Positions 1 to 9,745 of a stretch of 64,000 nucleotides of DNA are shown one piece after another. Below the pieces are notes generated by a model. It ran no database searches. It was given only the letters and a program-made list of their open reading frames with translations, and was not told where the DNA came from. The DNA is from Alphaproteobacteria bacterium (GTDB lineage: Bacteria > Pseudomonadota > Alphaproteobacteria > Ferrovibrionales > Ferrovibrionaceae): positions 62,001 to 126,000 of the forward strand of contig JAFKFH010000016.1 of assembly GCA_017307375.1 (NCBI GenBank), given 5' to 3'. Both the position numbers and the translations under genes were made by a program. The number at the start of each line of letters is the position of its first letter. Position 1 is the stretch's first letter.

Positions 1-2
1 GG

Positions 3-1859
<1,857 letters not shown>

Positions 1860-1867
1860 AGGTCATG

Positions 1868-1901
1868 GCCGCCGTCCCGCCGAATTCGGCGGGACGGCGG
1901 C
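1868..1901. terminator. Perfect 34-bp palindrome between convergent katG and the M81 gene
   Basis: Two 17-base arms (gccgccgtcccgccgaa and its exact complement) meet with no spacer at a central gaattc. The palindrome begins 8 bp after the katG stop and ends 6 bp before the stop of the convergent peptidase gene. Symmetry and position suggest a bidirectional transcription stop, but there is no clear T-run on either side. Confidence 0.6.
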
Positions 1902-1907
1902 TGTGCC

Positions 1908-3401
1908 TCACAGCGCCATGTCGCGGTCGAGCGGAAAGATCGGCCGCGGCACGTTGACGTAGGGCAGCTGGCTCAGGTCCGGGGTGCACAAGGCGCCGCT
2001 GTCGCAGACGATCACCTCGCCGGCGATCGGCTCGAAGGCGGCGCGGAAATGCTGCATCGATTTCAGCGCGACGACGGTCTTTGCCGCCGGATCGATGCCG
2101 AAGGCGCGGAACTGCTGCAGATCCAGCATCTGCGAGCGCACCGACACCACCATGATCTCGATGTCGCCGACCTGGACCACCGCGGTCGGGCCCCAGCTCT
2201 GCCGCAGCCCGCCGGCCATCGGCCCGTCACCGACATAGGCGCCGTCCGACTTCAGCTTCAGCGTCACGGTCAGGTCGAGCGGGCCCCCGCCGATGCGCGG
2301 GTCGGTCTTGCCGCCGAGCTGGATGCGGACGCTGTCGCCGACCTGATGGCGGTGGAGCAGCACGGCGGTTTCCGGGTCGAAGATCGTGCCGAAACAGGCA
2401 TCCCGCACATCCGCCTCGATCAGATGCCGCAGCAGCGTGGTCGAATCGCCATAGCCGCCGCCGCCGGGATTGTCGGCGTAGTCGGCGATGATCAGCGGCC
2501 CGCCGCGGCGGACATAGGCCTTGGCGATCGCCGGTACCTCGGCCGCCGGCACGAAGCGGGTGATCGGGTCGAGGCGGCGGTTCCAGATATCGTCGGCAAT
2601 GGTGTCGGCGAAGGGGCGGTGGCGCGCCAGGTCGCCGTGCGCGGTCACCAGCACGGTCGGACCGACCTCGGCGATGTCGGCATTGCCGAAGCCGCCGTTG
2701 ACGCTGACGGCGAAGACGCCGGGCTCGTTCTCGTAGGCGCGGGCGGCGGCGAGCCGGTCGACCATCGGCCCGATGTCGGTGCGGCCGCCGTTCACCTCTT
2801 CCAGCATCGGGCGGTGTACCCGCAACGTCCGCGGGCGGATCTCGCCGGTCATCGCCCGGTGCAGGATGCCGGCGGCCTGGGCGCCGATCTCGCGCATGTC
2901 GACATGGGGGTAGGTCTTGTAGCCCAGGACGATCTGGGCCAGATCGCACATCGCCCGGGTCACGTTGGCGTGCGGATCCAGCGTGATCGCGATCGGCAGG
3001 TCGGGGCCGACCGCCGCGCGCAGCCGGGACAACAGCTCGCCTTCCCCATCCTGGCAGAAGTCGGTCACCATGGCGCCGTGCAGGCCGAGCGCGATGCCGT
3101 TCAGCCGATCGAGATTGGCGCGCGCGCCTTCGACGATCTCGCCGGCGATCCGGTCGAAGGCATCGCGGGTCACCGGTCCACCGGGCTGGGCCGAGGCGCT
3201 GATCGTATGGACGATTTCCCAGCCTTCACGCCGGGCGACATCGTTGAAGCCGGCAAGCGGCGTATTGGCCTCGCCGCGCTCGGCCAGGGCCTGGGCGCCG
3301 CGATGCAGGCTGCGTTCCGCAAAGGCCTGATAGCCGGTGGGATTGCGGCTGAACGTGTTGCTCTCGTGCGCGAATTCGGCCGTCAGGACGACGAACGTCA
3401 T
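1908..3401 (-). CDS. M81 family metallopeptidase (MlrC-like)
   Basis: A 497-residue protein of the M81/MlrC family, named after the microcystin-degradation peptidase MlrC of Sphingomonas; most family members act on unknown small peptides or amides. The start MTFVVLTAEFAHESNTFS is diagnostic. Family metal-site segments are present: DPHAN near residue 143 and the YPHVDMRE stretch near residue 166. No signal peptide is seen, so it is probably cytoplasmic. It is the last gene of a minus-strand run with an oligopeptide-type ABC importer; the first ATP-binding gene ends 16 bp upstream. An importer plus an intracellular metallopeptidase suggests uptake and cleavage of one peptide-like compound. The substrate cannot be read from sequence. 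Confidence 0.9.
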   Translation of the reverse strand: MTFVVLTAEFAHESNTFSRNPTGYQAFAERSLHRGAQALAERGEANTPLAGFNDVARREGWEIVHTISASAQPGGPVTRDAFDRIAGEIVEGARANLDRLNGIALGLHGAMVTDFCQDGEGELLSRLRAAVGPDLPIAITLDPHANVTRAMCDLAQIVLGYKTYPHVDMREIGAQAAGILHRAMTGEIRPRTLRVHRPMLEEVNGGRTDIGPMVDRLAAARAYENEPGVFAVSVNGGFGNADIAEVGPTVLVTAHGDLARHRPFADTIADDIWNRRLDPITRFVPAAEVPAIAKAYVRRGGPLIIADYADNPGGGGYGDSTTLLRHLIEADVRDACFGTIFDPETAVLLHRHQVGDSVRIQLGGKTDPRIGGGPLDLTVTLKLKSDGAYVGDGPMAGGLRQSWGPTAVVQVGDIEIMVVSVRSQMLDLQQFRAFGIDPAAKTVVALKSMQHFRAAFEPIAGEVIVCDSGALCTPDLSQLPYVNVPRPIFPLDRDMAL

Positions 3402-3417
3402 GGGCTGTGGCTCCAGG

Positions 3418-4371
3418 CTATAGCGGGTGATGACAGGCGACGGCCTCGGGCCCCAGCTCGGGCCGCGTCGTCCGGCATTCGGCAGACGCGCGGGTACAGC
3501 GCGCGGCGAAGGCGCAGCCGGGGGGCAGGTTGAAGGCCGAGGGGATCTCGCCGCCCAGCCGGGCCACGTCGCGCCGCCTGGCCGGATTCGGCTCGAAGGT
3601 CGACTCGAGTAGGGCGCGGGTATAGGGATGGCGGGGCGCGGCGCGCGCCGTCGGCAGGATCTCGACGACGCGGCCGAGATACATCACCACGACGCGGTCG
3701 CAGAAATAGCGCACCAGGCCGAGATCGTGCGAGATGAACAGGTAGGTCAGGCCCAGCTCGCGGCGCAGGTCCTCCAGCACCGTGATGATCTGGGCCTGGA
3801 TCGACATGTCGAGCGAGGCGGTCGGTTCGTCGAGCACCAGGAAATCGGGATTGAGCGCCAGGGCCCGGGCGATGCCGGCGCGCTGCTTCTGCCCGCCCGA
3901 CAACTGGTGCGGATGATTGCGCGCCATCCCGACCGGCAGGCCGACCAGCGTCAGCAGGCGCTCGATCTCCGCCTCGGCCTCGGCCCGGGTCCGGCGGATC
4001 TGCTGGATGCGGAACGGTTCGCTGACCGCCTCGCCGATCGTCTGGCGGGGATCGATCGCCGAATAGGGGTCCTGGAACACCATCTGCATCCGCCGGCGCA
4101 GGCGCCGCAGGCCGCCGGCATCCAGGCTGCCGATATCGATGCCGTCGAAAATGACCCGGCCCGCCGTCGGCTCGATCAGCCGCAGCACGAGGCGGGCCAG
4201 CGTCGACTTGCCGCAACCGGATTCGCCGACCACGCCGACCACCTCGCCGCGGGCAAGGTCCAGCGTGACGTCGGCGACCGCATGCTGGATGCGCGGCCTG
4301 GCGAACAGCCCCGGCCGGCTGGCGAAGCGGCGGCTGAGATCGCGGATGGCGACGAGGGGATTGTCAGCCAT
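3418..4371 (-). CDS. Oligopeptide/dipeptide ABC transporter ATP-binding protein (DppF/OppF type)
   Basis: One of two ATPases powering the importer encoded upstream. Of 317 residues, Walker A is GESGCGKST, the signature is LSGGQKQRAGIARAL, Walker B is FLVLDEPTASLD, and the C-terminal oligopeptide-ABC extension (HPYTRALLES, then a cysteine-containing tail GCAFAARC) is present. Start ATG 4371 is chosen because MADNPLVAIRDLSRR begins the family match; it overlaps the stop of the preceding ATPase gene by 8 nt, indicating translational coupling. The frame stays open further upstream, but that part encodes Arg/Ala-rich shadow sequence. Confidence 0.95.
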   Translation of the reverse strand: MADNPLVAIRDLSRRFASRPGLFARPRIQHAVADVTLDLARGEVVGVVGESGCGKSTLARLVLRLIEPTAGRVIFDGIDIGSLDAGGLRRLRRRMQMVFQDPYSAIDPRQTIGEAVSEPFRIQQIRRTRAEAEAEIERLLTLVGLPVGMARNHPHQLSGGQKQRAGIARALALNPDFLVLDEPTASLDMSIQAQIITVLEDLRRELGLTYLFISHDLGLVRYFCDRVVVMYLGRVVEILPTARAAPRHPYTRALLESTFEPNPARRRDVARLGGEIPSAFNLPPGCAFAARCTRASAECRTTRPELGPEAVACHHPL

Positions 4372-5326
4372 GGGCCGCACCGTTCGGGAAATGGCAGGCG
4401 ACCGCGCGCGGACCTTCCTGGCGCAGTGGCGGCACCTCGGCCGCGCAAAGGCCTTGCGCCTCGCGGCAGCGCGGATGGAAGCGGCAGCCGGCCGGATAGT
4501 TGAACACGCCGGGCACGCTGCCCGGAATGCCGCGCAGCGTACCCGGCGCCTGGCCCTCGCGCGGGATACAGGCGATGAGGTCGCGGGTATAGGGATGGCG
4601 CGGCTGGCCGAAGATCGGCCCGACCCGGTCGGCTTCGACCAGCCGCCCGGCATAAAGCACCGCGACGCGGTCGGCGGCCTGGGCGACCACGCCCATGTCG
4701 TGGGTGATCAGCATCAGGGCAAGGCCGCGCGCGCGCGCCGCCTCGACCATGATCTGGATGATCTGCGCCTGGATGGTGACGTCGAGCGCGGTGGTCGGCT
4801 CGTCGGCGACGATCAGTTCGGGATCGGCGGCCAGCGCCATGGCGATGACGATCCGCTGCTTCATGCCGCCGGAAAGCTGGTGCGGATACTGGCCGTGCAC
4901 GGCACTTGCCTCGGGGATGCGCAACTGCTCCATCAGTTCGATCGAGCGGGCGCGGGCACGCGGGGCATCGAAGCCGAGATGCAGGATCGACACCTGGTCG
5001 ATCTGGCGGCCGACCGGGATGATCGGGTCGAGCGAGGTCATCGGGTTCTGGGTGATCAGCGCCATGCGCCGCCCGCGCAGCGCGCGCCAATCGCGATCGC
5101 GCAGCGACCGCAGGTCCTGCCCGGCAAACGACAGTTCGGTCGCGCTGGCCTTGCCCCCGATCAAGGGCAACAGGCCCATCACGGCCATCGCAGTCAGCGA
5201 TTTGCCCGAGCCGGATTCGCCGACCACGGCGAGGATCTCGCCCCGGTCGATGGTGAAGGACAGCCGGTCCAGCGGCTGGACCGGGCCGATGGTGACCGAC
5301 AGGTCGCGGACGGCGAGCAGCGGCAC
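4364..5326 (-). CDS. Oligopeptide/dipeptide ABC transporter ATP-binding protein (DppD/OppD type)
   Basis: Second ATPase of the importer, 320 residues. Walker A is GESGSGKS, followed by TQNPMTSLDPI, the signature LSGGMKQRIVIAMAL and Walker B LIVADEPTTALD; the oligopeptide C-terminal region (HPYTRDLIACIP, GCRFHPRC) closes it. GTG 5326 is chosen as start: it lies just after the permease stop (TGACCGTG arrangement) with a gggagg ribosome site a few bases before. A TTG two codons earlier is an alternative. The gene sits between a DppC-type permease and the DppF-type ATPase. Confidence 0.95.
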   Translation of the reverse strand: MPLLAVRDLSVTIGPVQPLDRLSFTIDRGEILAVVGESGSGKSLTAMAVMGLLPLIGGKASATELSFAGQDLRSLRDRDWRALRGRRMALITQNPMTSLDPIIPVGRQIDQVSILHLGFDAPRARARSIELMEQLRIPEASAVHGQYPHQLSGGMKQRIVIAMALAADPELIVADEPTTALDVTIQAQIIQIMVEAARARGLALMLITHDMGVVAQAADRVAVLYAGRLVEADRVGPIFGQPRHPYTRDLIACIPREGQAPGTLRGIPGSVPGVFNYPAGCRFHPRCREAQGLCAAEVPPLRQEGPRAVACHFPNGAAHG

Positions 5327-5328
5327 GG

Positions 5329-6177
5329 TCAACCCTCCCTCAGCCGGCCGCGGATGTCGAGCGCATCGATCAGCGCGTCGCCGAACTGGTTGATGGCGAT
5401 GACGGTGGCGGCGATGGCGAGGCCCGGGAAGATGATGATCCAGGGTGCGATGAAGATCTGCGCGGTGCCCGACGACATCATCGCCCCCCAGGACGGCGTC
5501 GGCGGCTGGGCGCCCAGCCCGAAGAAGCCGAGCGTCGCTTCCAGGATGATGGCATCGCCGGTCGCCAGCATCCCGGCGACGACGACCGGGGTCAGGGCAT
5601 TGGGCAGGATCCGGCGGAACAGGACATATAAGTGGCCGGCACCGAGCGAGATCGTCGCCTCGACATAGGTTTCCGTCTTCAGTGCCATGACCTGGGCACG
5701 GGTCAGCCGGGTGAATTGGGCGAGATAGCCGATGGCGATGGCGATCGCCGTCGAGTTCAGCCCCGGCCCGATGATGGCGACGAAGATCAGCGCGATCAGG
5801 ATTTCCGGAAACGACCAGGTCAGGTCGACGACGGCGGTGACCGCGCGGTCGAAGGCGCCGCCGAAATAGCCGGCGGCAGCTCCGAGGGTCATGCCGCAGA
5901 TCACCGAGGCCGCGATCGAGGTGACGCCGACGGCAAGCGAGGTGCGTGCCCCCCAGATGATGCGCGACAGCAGGTCGCGCCCGAATTCGTCGGTGCCGAG
6001 CCAGTGCAGCGCCGACGGCTCGCGATTGGCCTGGCTCAGGTTCTGCAGGTCGTAGGCATAGGGCGCGATCCACGGGCTGAGCAGCGCGCAGGCTACCGTC
6101 ACCGCGAGGAACCCGGCCGCGATGCCGCCGCGCGGCGTCAGCAGGGTCCGGGCGAGGACCGAACGGTTCGCGGCCAT
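5329..6177 (-). CDS. Oligopeptide-type ABC transporter permease (DppC/OppC type)
   Basis: Inner-membrane permease of 282 residues. An N-terminal membrane segment is followed by the DppC-typical HWLGTDEFGRDLLSR, then five more hydrophobic segments and a permease EAA-type loop (EATISLGAGHLYVLFRRILP). Start ATG 6177 shares its A with the stop of the preceding permease gene (TGATG), so the two subunits are translationally coupled and made in equal amount. It ends 2 bp before the GTG of the next ATPase gene. Confidence 0.95.
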   Translation of the reverse strand: MAANRSVLARTLLTPRGGIAAGFLAVTVACALLSPWIAPYAYDLQNLSQANREPSALHWLGTDEFGRDLLSRIIWGARTSLAVGVTSIAASVICGMTLGAAAGYFGGAFDRAVTAVVDLTWSFPEILIALIFVAIIGPGLNSTAIAIAIGYLAQFTRLTRAQVMALKTETYVEATISLGAGHLYVLFRRILPNALTPVVVAGMLATGDAIILEATLGFFGLGAQPPTPSWGAMMSSGTAQIFIAPWIIIFPGLAIAATVIAINQFGDALIDALDIRGRLREG

Positions 6178-7103
6178 CAGCGTGCCCCTTCGCGGATGCG
6201 CGGATCCATTGCCGCCTGGACGATGTCGCCGAGCAGGGTGCCGAGCATGACGGCGATCGCCAGCATCAGCAGGCAGCCCTGCACGACCGGATAGTCGCGC
6301 TGACCGAGCGACGTGATCAGCAGCGAGCCCAGTCCGGGCCGGGCGAAGACATATTCGATGGTCACCGCACCGCCGAGGATCCAGCCGATGCGCAGGCCCA
6401 GAATGGTGACGACGGGCAGCATCGCATGGCGCAGGACGTGGCGCAGGTGGATGCGCCAGGGCGACAGGCCCTTGGCATGCAGCATCAGGATGAAGTCGCG
6501 GCGGGCGATGTCGAGCATCGCGGCCCGCGTCACCCGCGCGATCAGCGCGACGCCCCCGAGACCGACGGTGAGGACCGGCAGGACCAGCGAGGCGGCCGAG
6601 CGCGCGCCCGACACCGGCAGCCATTCGAGCTGCACGGCGAACAGCAGGATGAGCAGCAGGCCGAGCCAGAAACTCGGCACGGTCGAGCCGAACAGGATGA
6701 CCGTCATGACCGAGCGGTCGGTCCAGCCGTTGCGGTTCAGCGCGGCGATCGCGCCGGCGGCAATGCCGACGAAGGTCGAGAACACGAGGGCGAGGCTGCC
6801 GAGCGTCAGGCTGTGCGGCAGGTTCTGCAGGATCAGGTCGGTCACCGGCTGGCGCAGGATGATCGCCTCGCCCAGGTCGCCGGCGGCCAGCTTGGTCAGC
6901 CAGATGCCGTATTGGGCCAGCAGCGGCTTGTCGAGGCCGTAGCGGGCGGTGAAGGCGGCGCGCTGCTCGGCCGTCGATCCGACCTGGAGGATATGGTCGA
7001 TCGGATCGCCCGGCACGAGATGGATGATCATGAAGATGATGAACGAGACGGCGAAGAAGACCGGTACCAGAAACAACAGCCGCCGCAGGATGTAGTCGAG
7101 CAT
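6177..7103 (-). CDS. Oligopeptide-type ABC transporter permease (DppB/OppB type)
   Basis: Inner-membrane permease of 308 residues with the DppB/OppB start MLDYILRRLLFLVPVFF and the HLVPGDP motif near residue 28. Six hydrophobic segments and a cytoplasmic coupling loop (MLHAKGLSPWRIHLRH) are visible. It lies 24 bp downstream of the binding-protein gene and is coupled to the DppC-type gene by a TGATG overlap. The order binding protein - DppB - DppC - DppD - DppF is the classical importer order. Confidence 0.95.
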   Translation of the reverse strand: MLDYILRRLLFLVPVFFAVSFIIFMIIHLVPGDPIDHILQVGSTAEQRAAFTARYGLDKPLLAQYGIWLTKLAAGDLGEAIILRQPVTDLILQNLPHSLTLGSLALVFSTFVGIAAGAIAALNRNGWTDRSVMTVILFGSTVPSFWLGLLLILLFAVQLEWLPVSGARSAASLVLPVLTVGLGGVALIARVTRAAMLDIARRDFILMLHAKGLSPWRIHLRHVLRHAMLPVVTILGLRIGWILGGAVTIEYVFARPGLGSLLITSLGQRDYPVVQGCLLMLAIAVMLGTLLGDIVQAAMDPRIREGAR

Positions 7104-7127
7104 ACCGGTCTCCGCCGCCTGGCCGGA

Positions 7128-8699
7128 TCAGTTGTTCACGGCCACGTCGATGATCGACTGGCTGGTCAGGCGCGTGCCGCGGATCGCCGTCGGGAAGGTC
7201 AGCTTCTTCGTATTGAACGCGAAGGAGTTGGCCGGCTCGTAGATCGGGGCGAAGGCGAAGCGCGACAGGATGTATTCGTGATAGGCGCGGAAATTCTTGA
7301 CCCGTTCGTCCCAGGTCTTCGACTTGTTCATCGCGATGTCGTTCAGGGCCTCGGCCTGCGGGTCATCCAGCATCGAGACGTTCGGATAGCCGAGCCGCTT
7401 GGCCGAGAAGAACCAGTCGAGAATATCGGCATTGGTCCAAGAATAGCCGCGCACCGCCAGCTGATGCTCGGTCCGTTTCTTGTACTGGGCGTTGATCGTC
7501 GAGGCGTCGAAGACGGTGATGTCGGCCTGGACGCCGATCGCCTTCAGCTGGGCCTGGACCACTTCGGTCACGCGCTTGAACTCGGTGCCGTTCTGGGTCC
7601 ACAGCTTGACCTGGAGCGGGGCGCCATCCTTGGCGCGGATGCCGTTGGGACCGACCTTCCATCCGGCCTCGTCGAGCAGCGCGCGGGCGCGGTCGGGGTT
7701 GTAGCCGATCTGGTATTTCGGATCGACCTTGGCTTCCTCGAGCGAGGAAATCAGGAAGCCATGCGCCTCGGCACCGGCGCCGCCGTAGAGCGTGTTGAGG
7801 ATTTCCTTCTGGTTGACCGCCAGTGCCACCGCCTCGCGCACCTTGATGTCGGTGAACGGCGCGACCGAGGTATTGATCGGCATGTAGACGATCTCGGTGC
7901 CGGGGATCGTCATCACCTTGATGTTCTTCTCGGCCTGCAGGCGCGGCAGGAAGTCGGTCGGCACGGTGTAGACCATGTCGATGCCGCCGGTCTTGAGTTC
8001 GAGGAACGCGGTCGAATCCTCGGCGATCTCGCGTACCGTCAGCCGCTTGATCTTGGCCGGCCCCTTGTTCTGCGACAGGTCAGAGCCCCATTTGTAGTCG
8101 TCGTTGCGAACCAGCACGGTCTGCTGGCCGACGGTGAACTTCTCCATCTTGAACGGGCCGGTGCCGATCGCTTCGGCGACGCCGAACTTGTCGCCAAGCG
8201 CGTCATAGGCCTTGGGCGCCGGGATGCCCATGAAGGACGAGGCGAGGTTGAACAGCAGGTTCGGATCGGGCTGCTTCATGTGGAAGCGGACGGTCAGGTC
8301 GTCGATCACCTCGACGCGCTGGATCGCCTCGACCGTATAGGCATTCTCGGTGCCGGCGAACTTCGGCACCCACCATTCGATGACGCGGGCGTTGAACGGC
8401 TCGCCGTTATGGAACTTGACGCCGGGCTTCAGCTTGAAGGTCCACTGCATGCCGTCGGGTGAGGATTCCCAGGACGTCGCAAGCAGGCCGTGGAAGCTCT
8501 GGTCGGCGTCCTGCAGCAGCAGCCGGTCGAAGATCAGCGAGTTCGCCGAGTTCAGCTTGGTCGCCGTGATCGGATTGTAGCTCGGCGCCCCGACCTCGCG
8601 GGCGGTGACGGCAAAGATCGCGTCCTGCGCCCGCACGGCTGCGGGCAGCGCGACGAGCATGGTGGCGGACAGCAGGGCGGCTTTGATCTGGTGGCGCAT
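7128..8699 (-). CDS. ABC transporter substrate-binding protein, SBP family 5
   Basis: Periplasmic binding protein of 523 residues for the importer. Start ATG 8699 gives a Sec signal peptide (MRHQIKAALLSATMLVALP, cleavage near AVRAQ-DA); a gggagaca ribosome site lies upstream. Family-5 segments follow: LATSWESSPDGMQWTFKLKP, GTGPFKMEKF, VREAVALAVNQKEIL. Family 5 binds di-/oligopeptides, nickel or opines, so the ligand is open. It follows the RpiR regulator gene by 32 bp on the same strand and is likely co-transcribed with it. Confidence 0.95.
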   Translation of the reverse strand: MRHQIKAALLSATMLVALPAAVRAQDAIFAVTAREVGAPSYNPITATKLNSANSLIFDRLLLQDADQSFHGLLATSWESSPDGMQWTFKLKPGVKFHNGEPFNARVIEWWVPKFAGTENAYTVEAIQRVEVIDDLTVRFHMKQPDPNLLFNLASSFMGIPAPKAYDALGDKFGVAEAIGTGPFKMEKFTVGQQTVLVRNDDYKWGSDLSQNKGPAKIKRLTVREIAEDSTAFLELKTGGIDMVYTVPTDFLPRLQAEKNIKVMTIPGTEIVYMPINTSVAPFTDIKVREAVALAVNQKEILNTLYGGAGAEAHGFLISSLEEAKVDPKYQIGYNPDRARALLDEAGWKVGPNGIRAKDGAPLQVKLWTQNGTEFKRVTEVVQAQLKAIGVQADITVFDASTINAQYKKRTEHQLAVRGYSWTNADILDWFFSAKRLGYPNVSMLDDPQAEALNDIAMNKSKTWDERVKNFRAYHEYILSRFAFAPIYEPANSFAFNTKKLTFPTAIRGTRLTSQSIIDVAVNN

Positions 8700-8731
8700 G
8701 TGTGACGTGTCTCCCTTGTTTTGATGGTGCG

Positions 8732-9634
8732 TCAGCGGACCGGACCCGACGGGTCGCCGACATAGCCGGTGAACTTCGAATAAAGCTGCGACAACCGGTT
8801 CATGCGGGCCTCGACGCCGGGGCCGAGCTCGATGAAGACCGAATTCATCATCAGGTTGGTCAGGCTGGCCATCTGGGCGGTGGAGTCCCAGAACATGTTG
8901 AACTCGGTCGAGACGACGAACATCTCGTCGACCAGGTCGCGGCCCCAGTCGCAGAAGGCGTCGGTGATCAGGATCACCGGCACCCCGGCCTCGCGCGCCT
9001 CGCGCGCCAGCAGCGGGGCCATGCGCGAATAGCGCCGCGCCTCGAAGATCACCAGGCAGGAATTGGCGGTGTCGGTCAGCAGCAGTTCGGAGAAATTGCC
9101 GCCCGCGAGGTCGAGCAGATGGACGCGGTCGCGCAGGTACTGCAGCTGGTTGGCGAAGAACTGCGCCATGCCGCGTTCCGTCTGGAAGCCGGCGACATGC
9201 ACGGCGGCGGCCGAGGCGAGGCGGCGCACCGCCCGCCGCCATTCCTCCGATTGCGCCAGTTCGTAGACGGCGACGAGGCCGGCGATTTCGAGCTGCAGTC
9301 CCTGGGCCAGCGCATCACCGCCCGAAAGCATGCGGGCCTGGAAATCCTTCAGGCGGTCGGCGATCAGCCACGGGCGGTCGCCGATGTCGCCGCGCAGCGC
9401 ATCCTTGAAGTCCTTGAAGCTCTTGTAGCCGAGGGTGCGGCAGAAGCGGCCGACGGTCGGTTCGGAGACCGCGACCTTGGCGCCAAGCGAGGCTGCCGTC
9501 TCGAATGGGATAGTATTCAGTTTGGCCAGGATATAGCTGGCCAGTGCCTTGTCGGCCTTGGAGCCCGTGACGAGGCAATCCTTCAGCCGCTCATGCACCG
9601 TTCCCGCCATCCCGCCACCCCCTGGATTGGTCAT
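8732..9634 (-). CDS. MurR/RpiR family transcriptional regulator
   Basis: Predicted DNA-binding regulator of 300 residues. The N-terminal HTH_6 region (about residues 10-85) contains the family recognition segment VSEPTVGRFCRTLGYKSF; a SIS domain occupies about residues 125-270, the part that normally binds a phosphorylated small ligand. It is the first gene of the importer/M81 unit and faces a DauA-like gene, so it probably controls both directions. ATG 9634 has a ggag touching the start; ATG 9610, with a ggggtgg site before it, is an equally plausible start and removes 8 residues. The inverted repeat at 9643-9660 is a candidate operator. Confidence 0.9.
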   Translation of the reverse strand: MTNPGGGGMAGTVHERLKDCLVTGSKADKALASYILAKLNTIPFETAASLGAKVAVSEPTVGRFCRTLGYKSFKDFKDALRGDIGDRPWLIADRLKDFQARMLSGGDALAQGLQLEIAGLVAVYELAQSEEWRRAVRRLASAAAVHVAGFQTERGMAQFFANQLQYLRDRVHLLDLAGGNFSELLLTDTANSCLVIFEARRYSRMAPLLAREAREAGVPVILITDAFCDWGRDLVDEMFVVSTEFNMFWDSTAQMASLTNLMMNSVFIELGPGVEARMNRLSQLYSKFTGYVGDPSGPVR

Positions 9635-9642
9635 CTCCAGGA

Positions 9643-9660
9643 TTGAAATAAAACTTTCAA
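9643..9660. promoter_or_regulatory. Candidate RpiR operator, ttgaaa-N6-tttcaa
   Basis: A perfect inverted repeat (ttgaaa taaaac tttcaa) lies 9 bp upstream of the RpiR start and about 85 bp upstream of the divergent dehydrogenase start. It sits in an AT-rich pocket inside GC-rich surroundings. RpiR-family operators are commonly short palindromes with TTGAAA/TTTCAA-like arms. Assignment to this regulator is inference from position and symmetry. Confidence 0.5.
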
Positions 9661-9745
9661 AGCGTCAATAGTTTTTTGTTTTCTTGCATTTCGACAGGTG
9701 GGCGCGCAGCATGACGGTCTCGCATGCAGGGTGATCGGTAGGGGC

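Noticed and set aside
2049-3533. Long plus-strand open frame (about 490 codons) opposite the M81 peptidase gene
   Set aside because: Composition is Arg/Ala/Asp/Gln-rich with no recognisable motif; it is an antisense shadow caused by high GC at third positions.
6426-8462. Plus-strand open frame of 678 codons opposite the permease and binding-protein genes
   Set aside because: It spans two well-supported genes on the other strand, has no domain, and shows the typical shadow composition.
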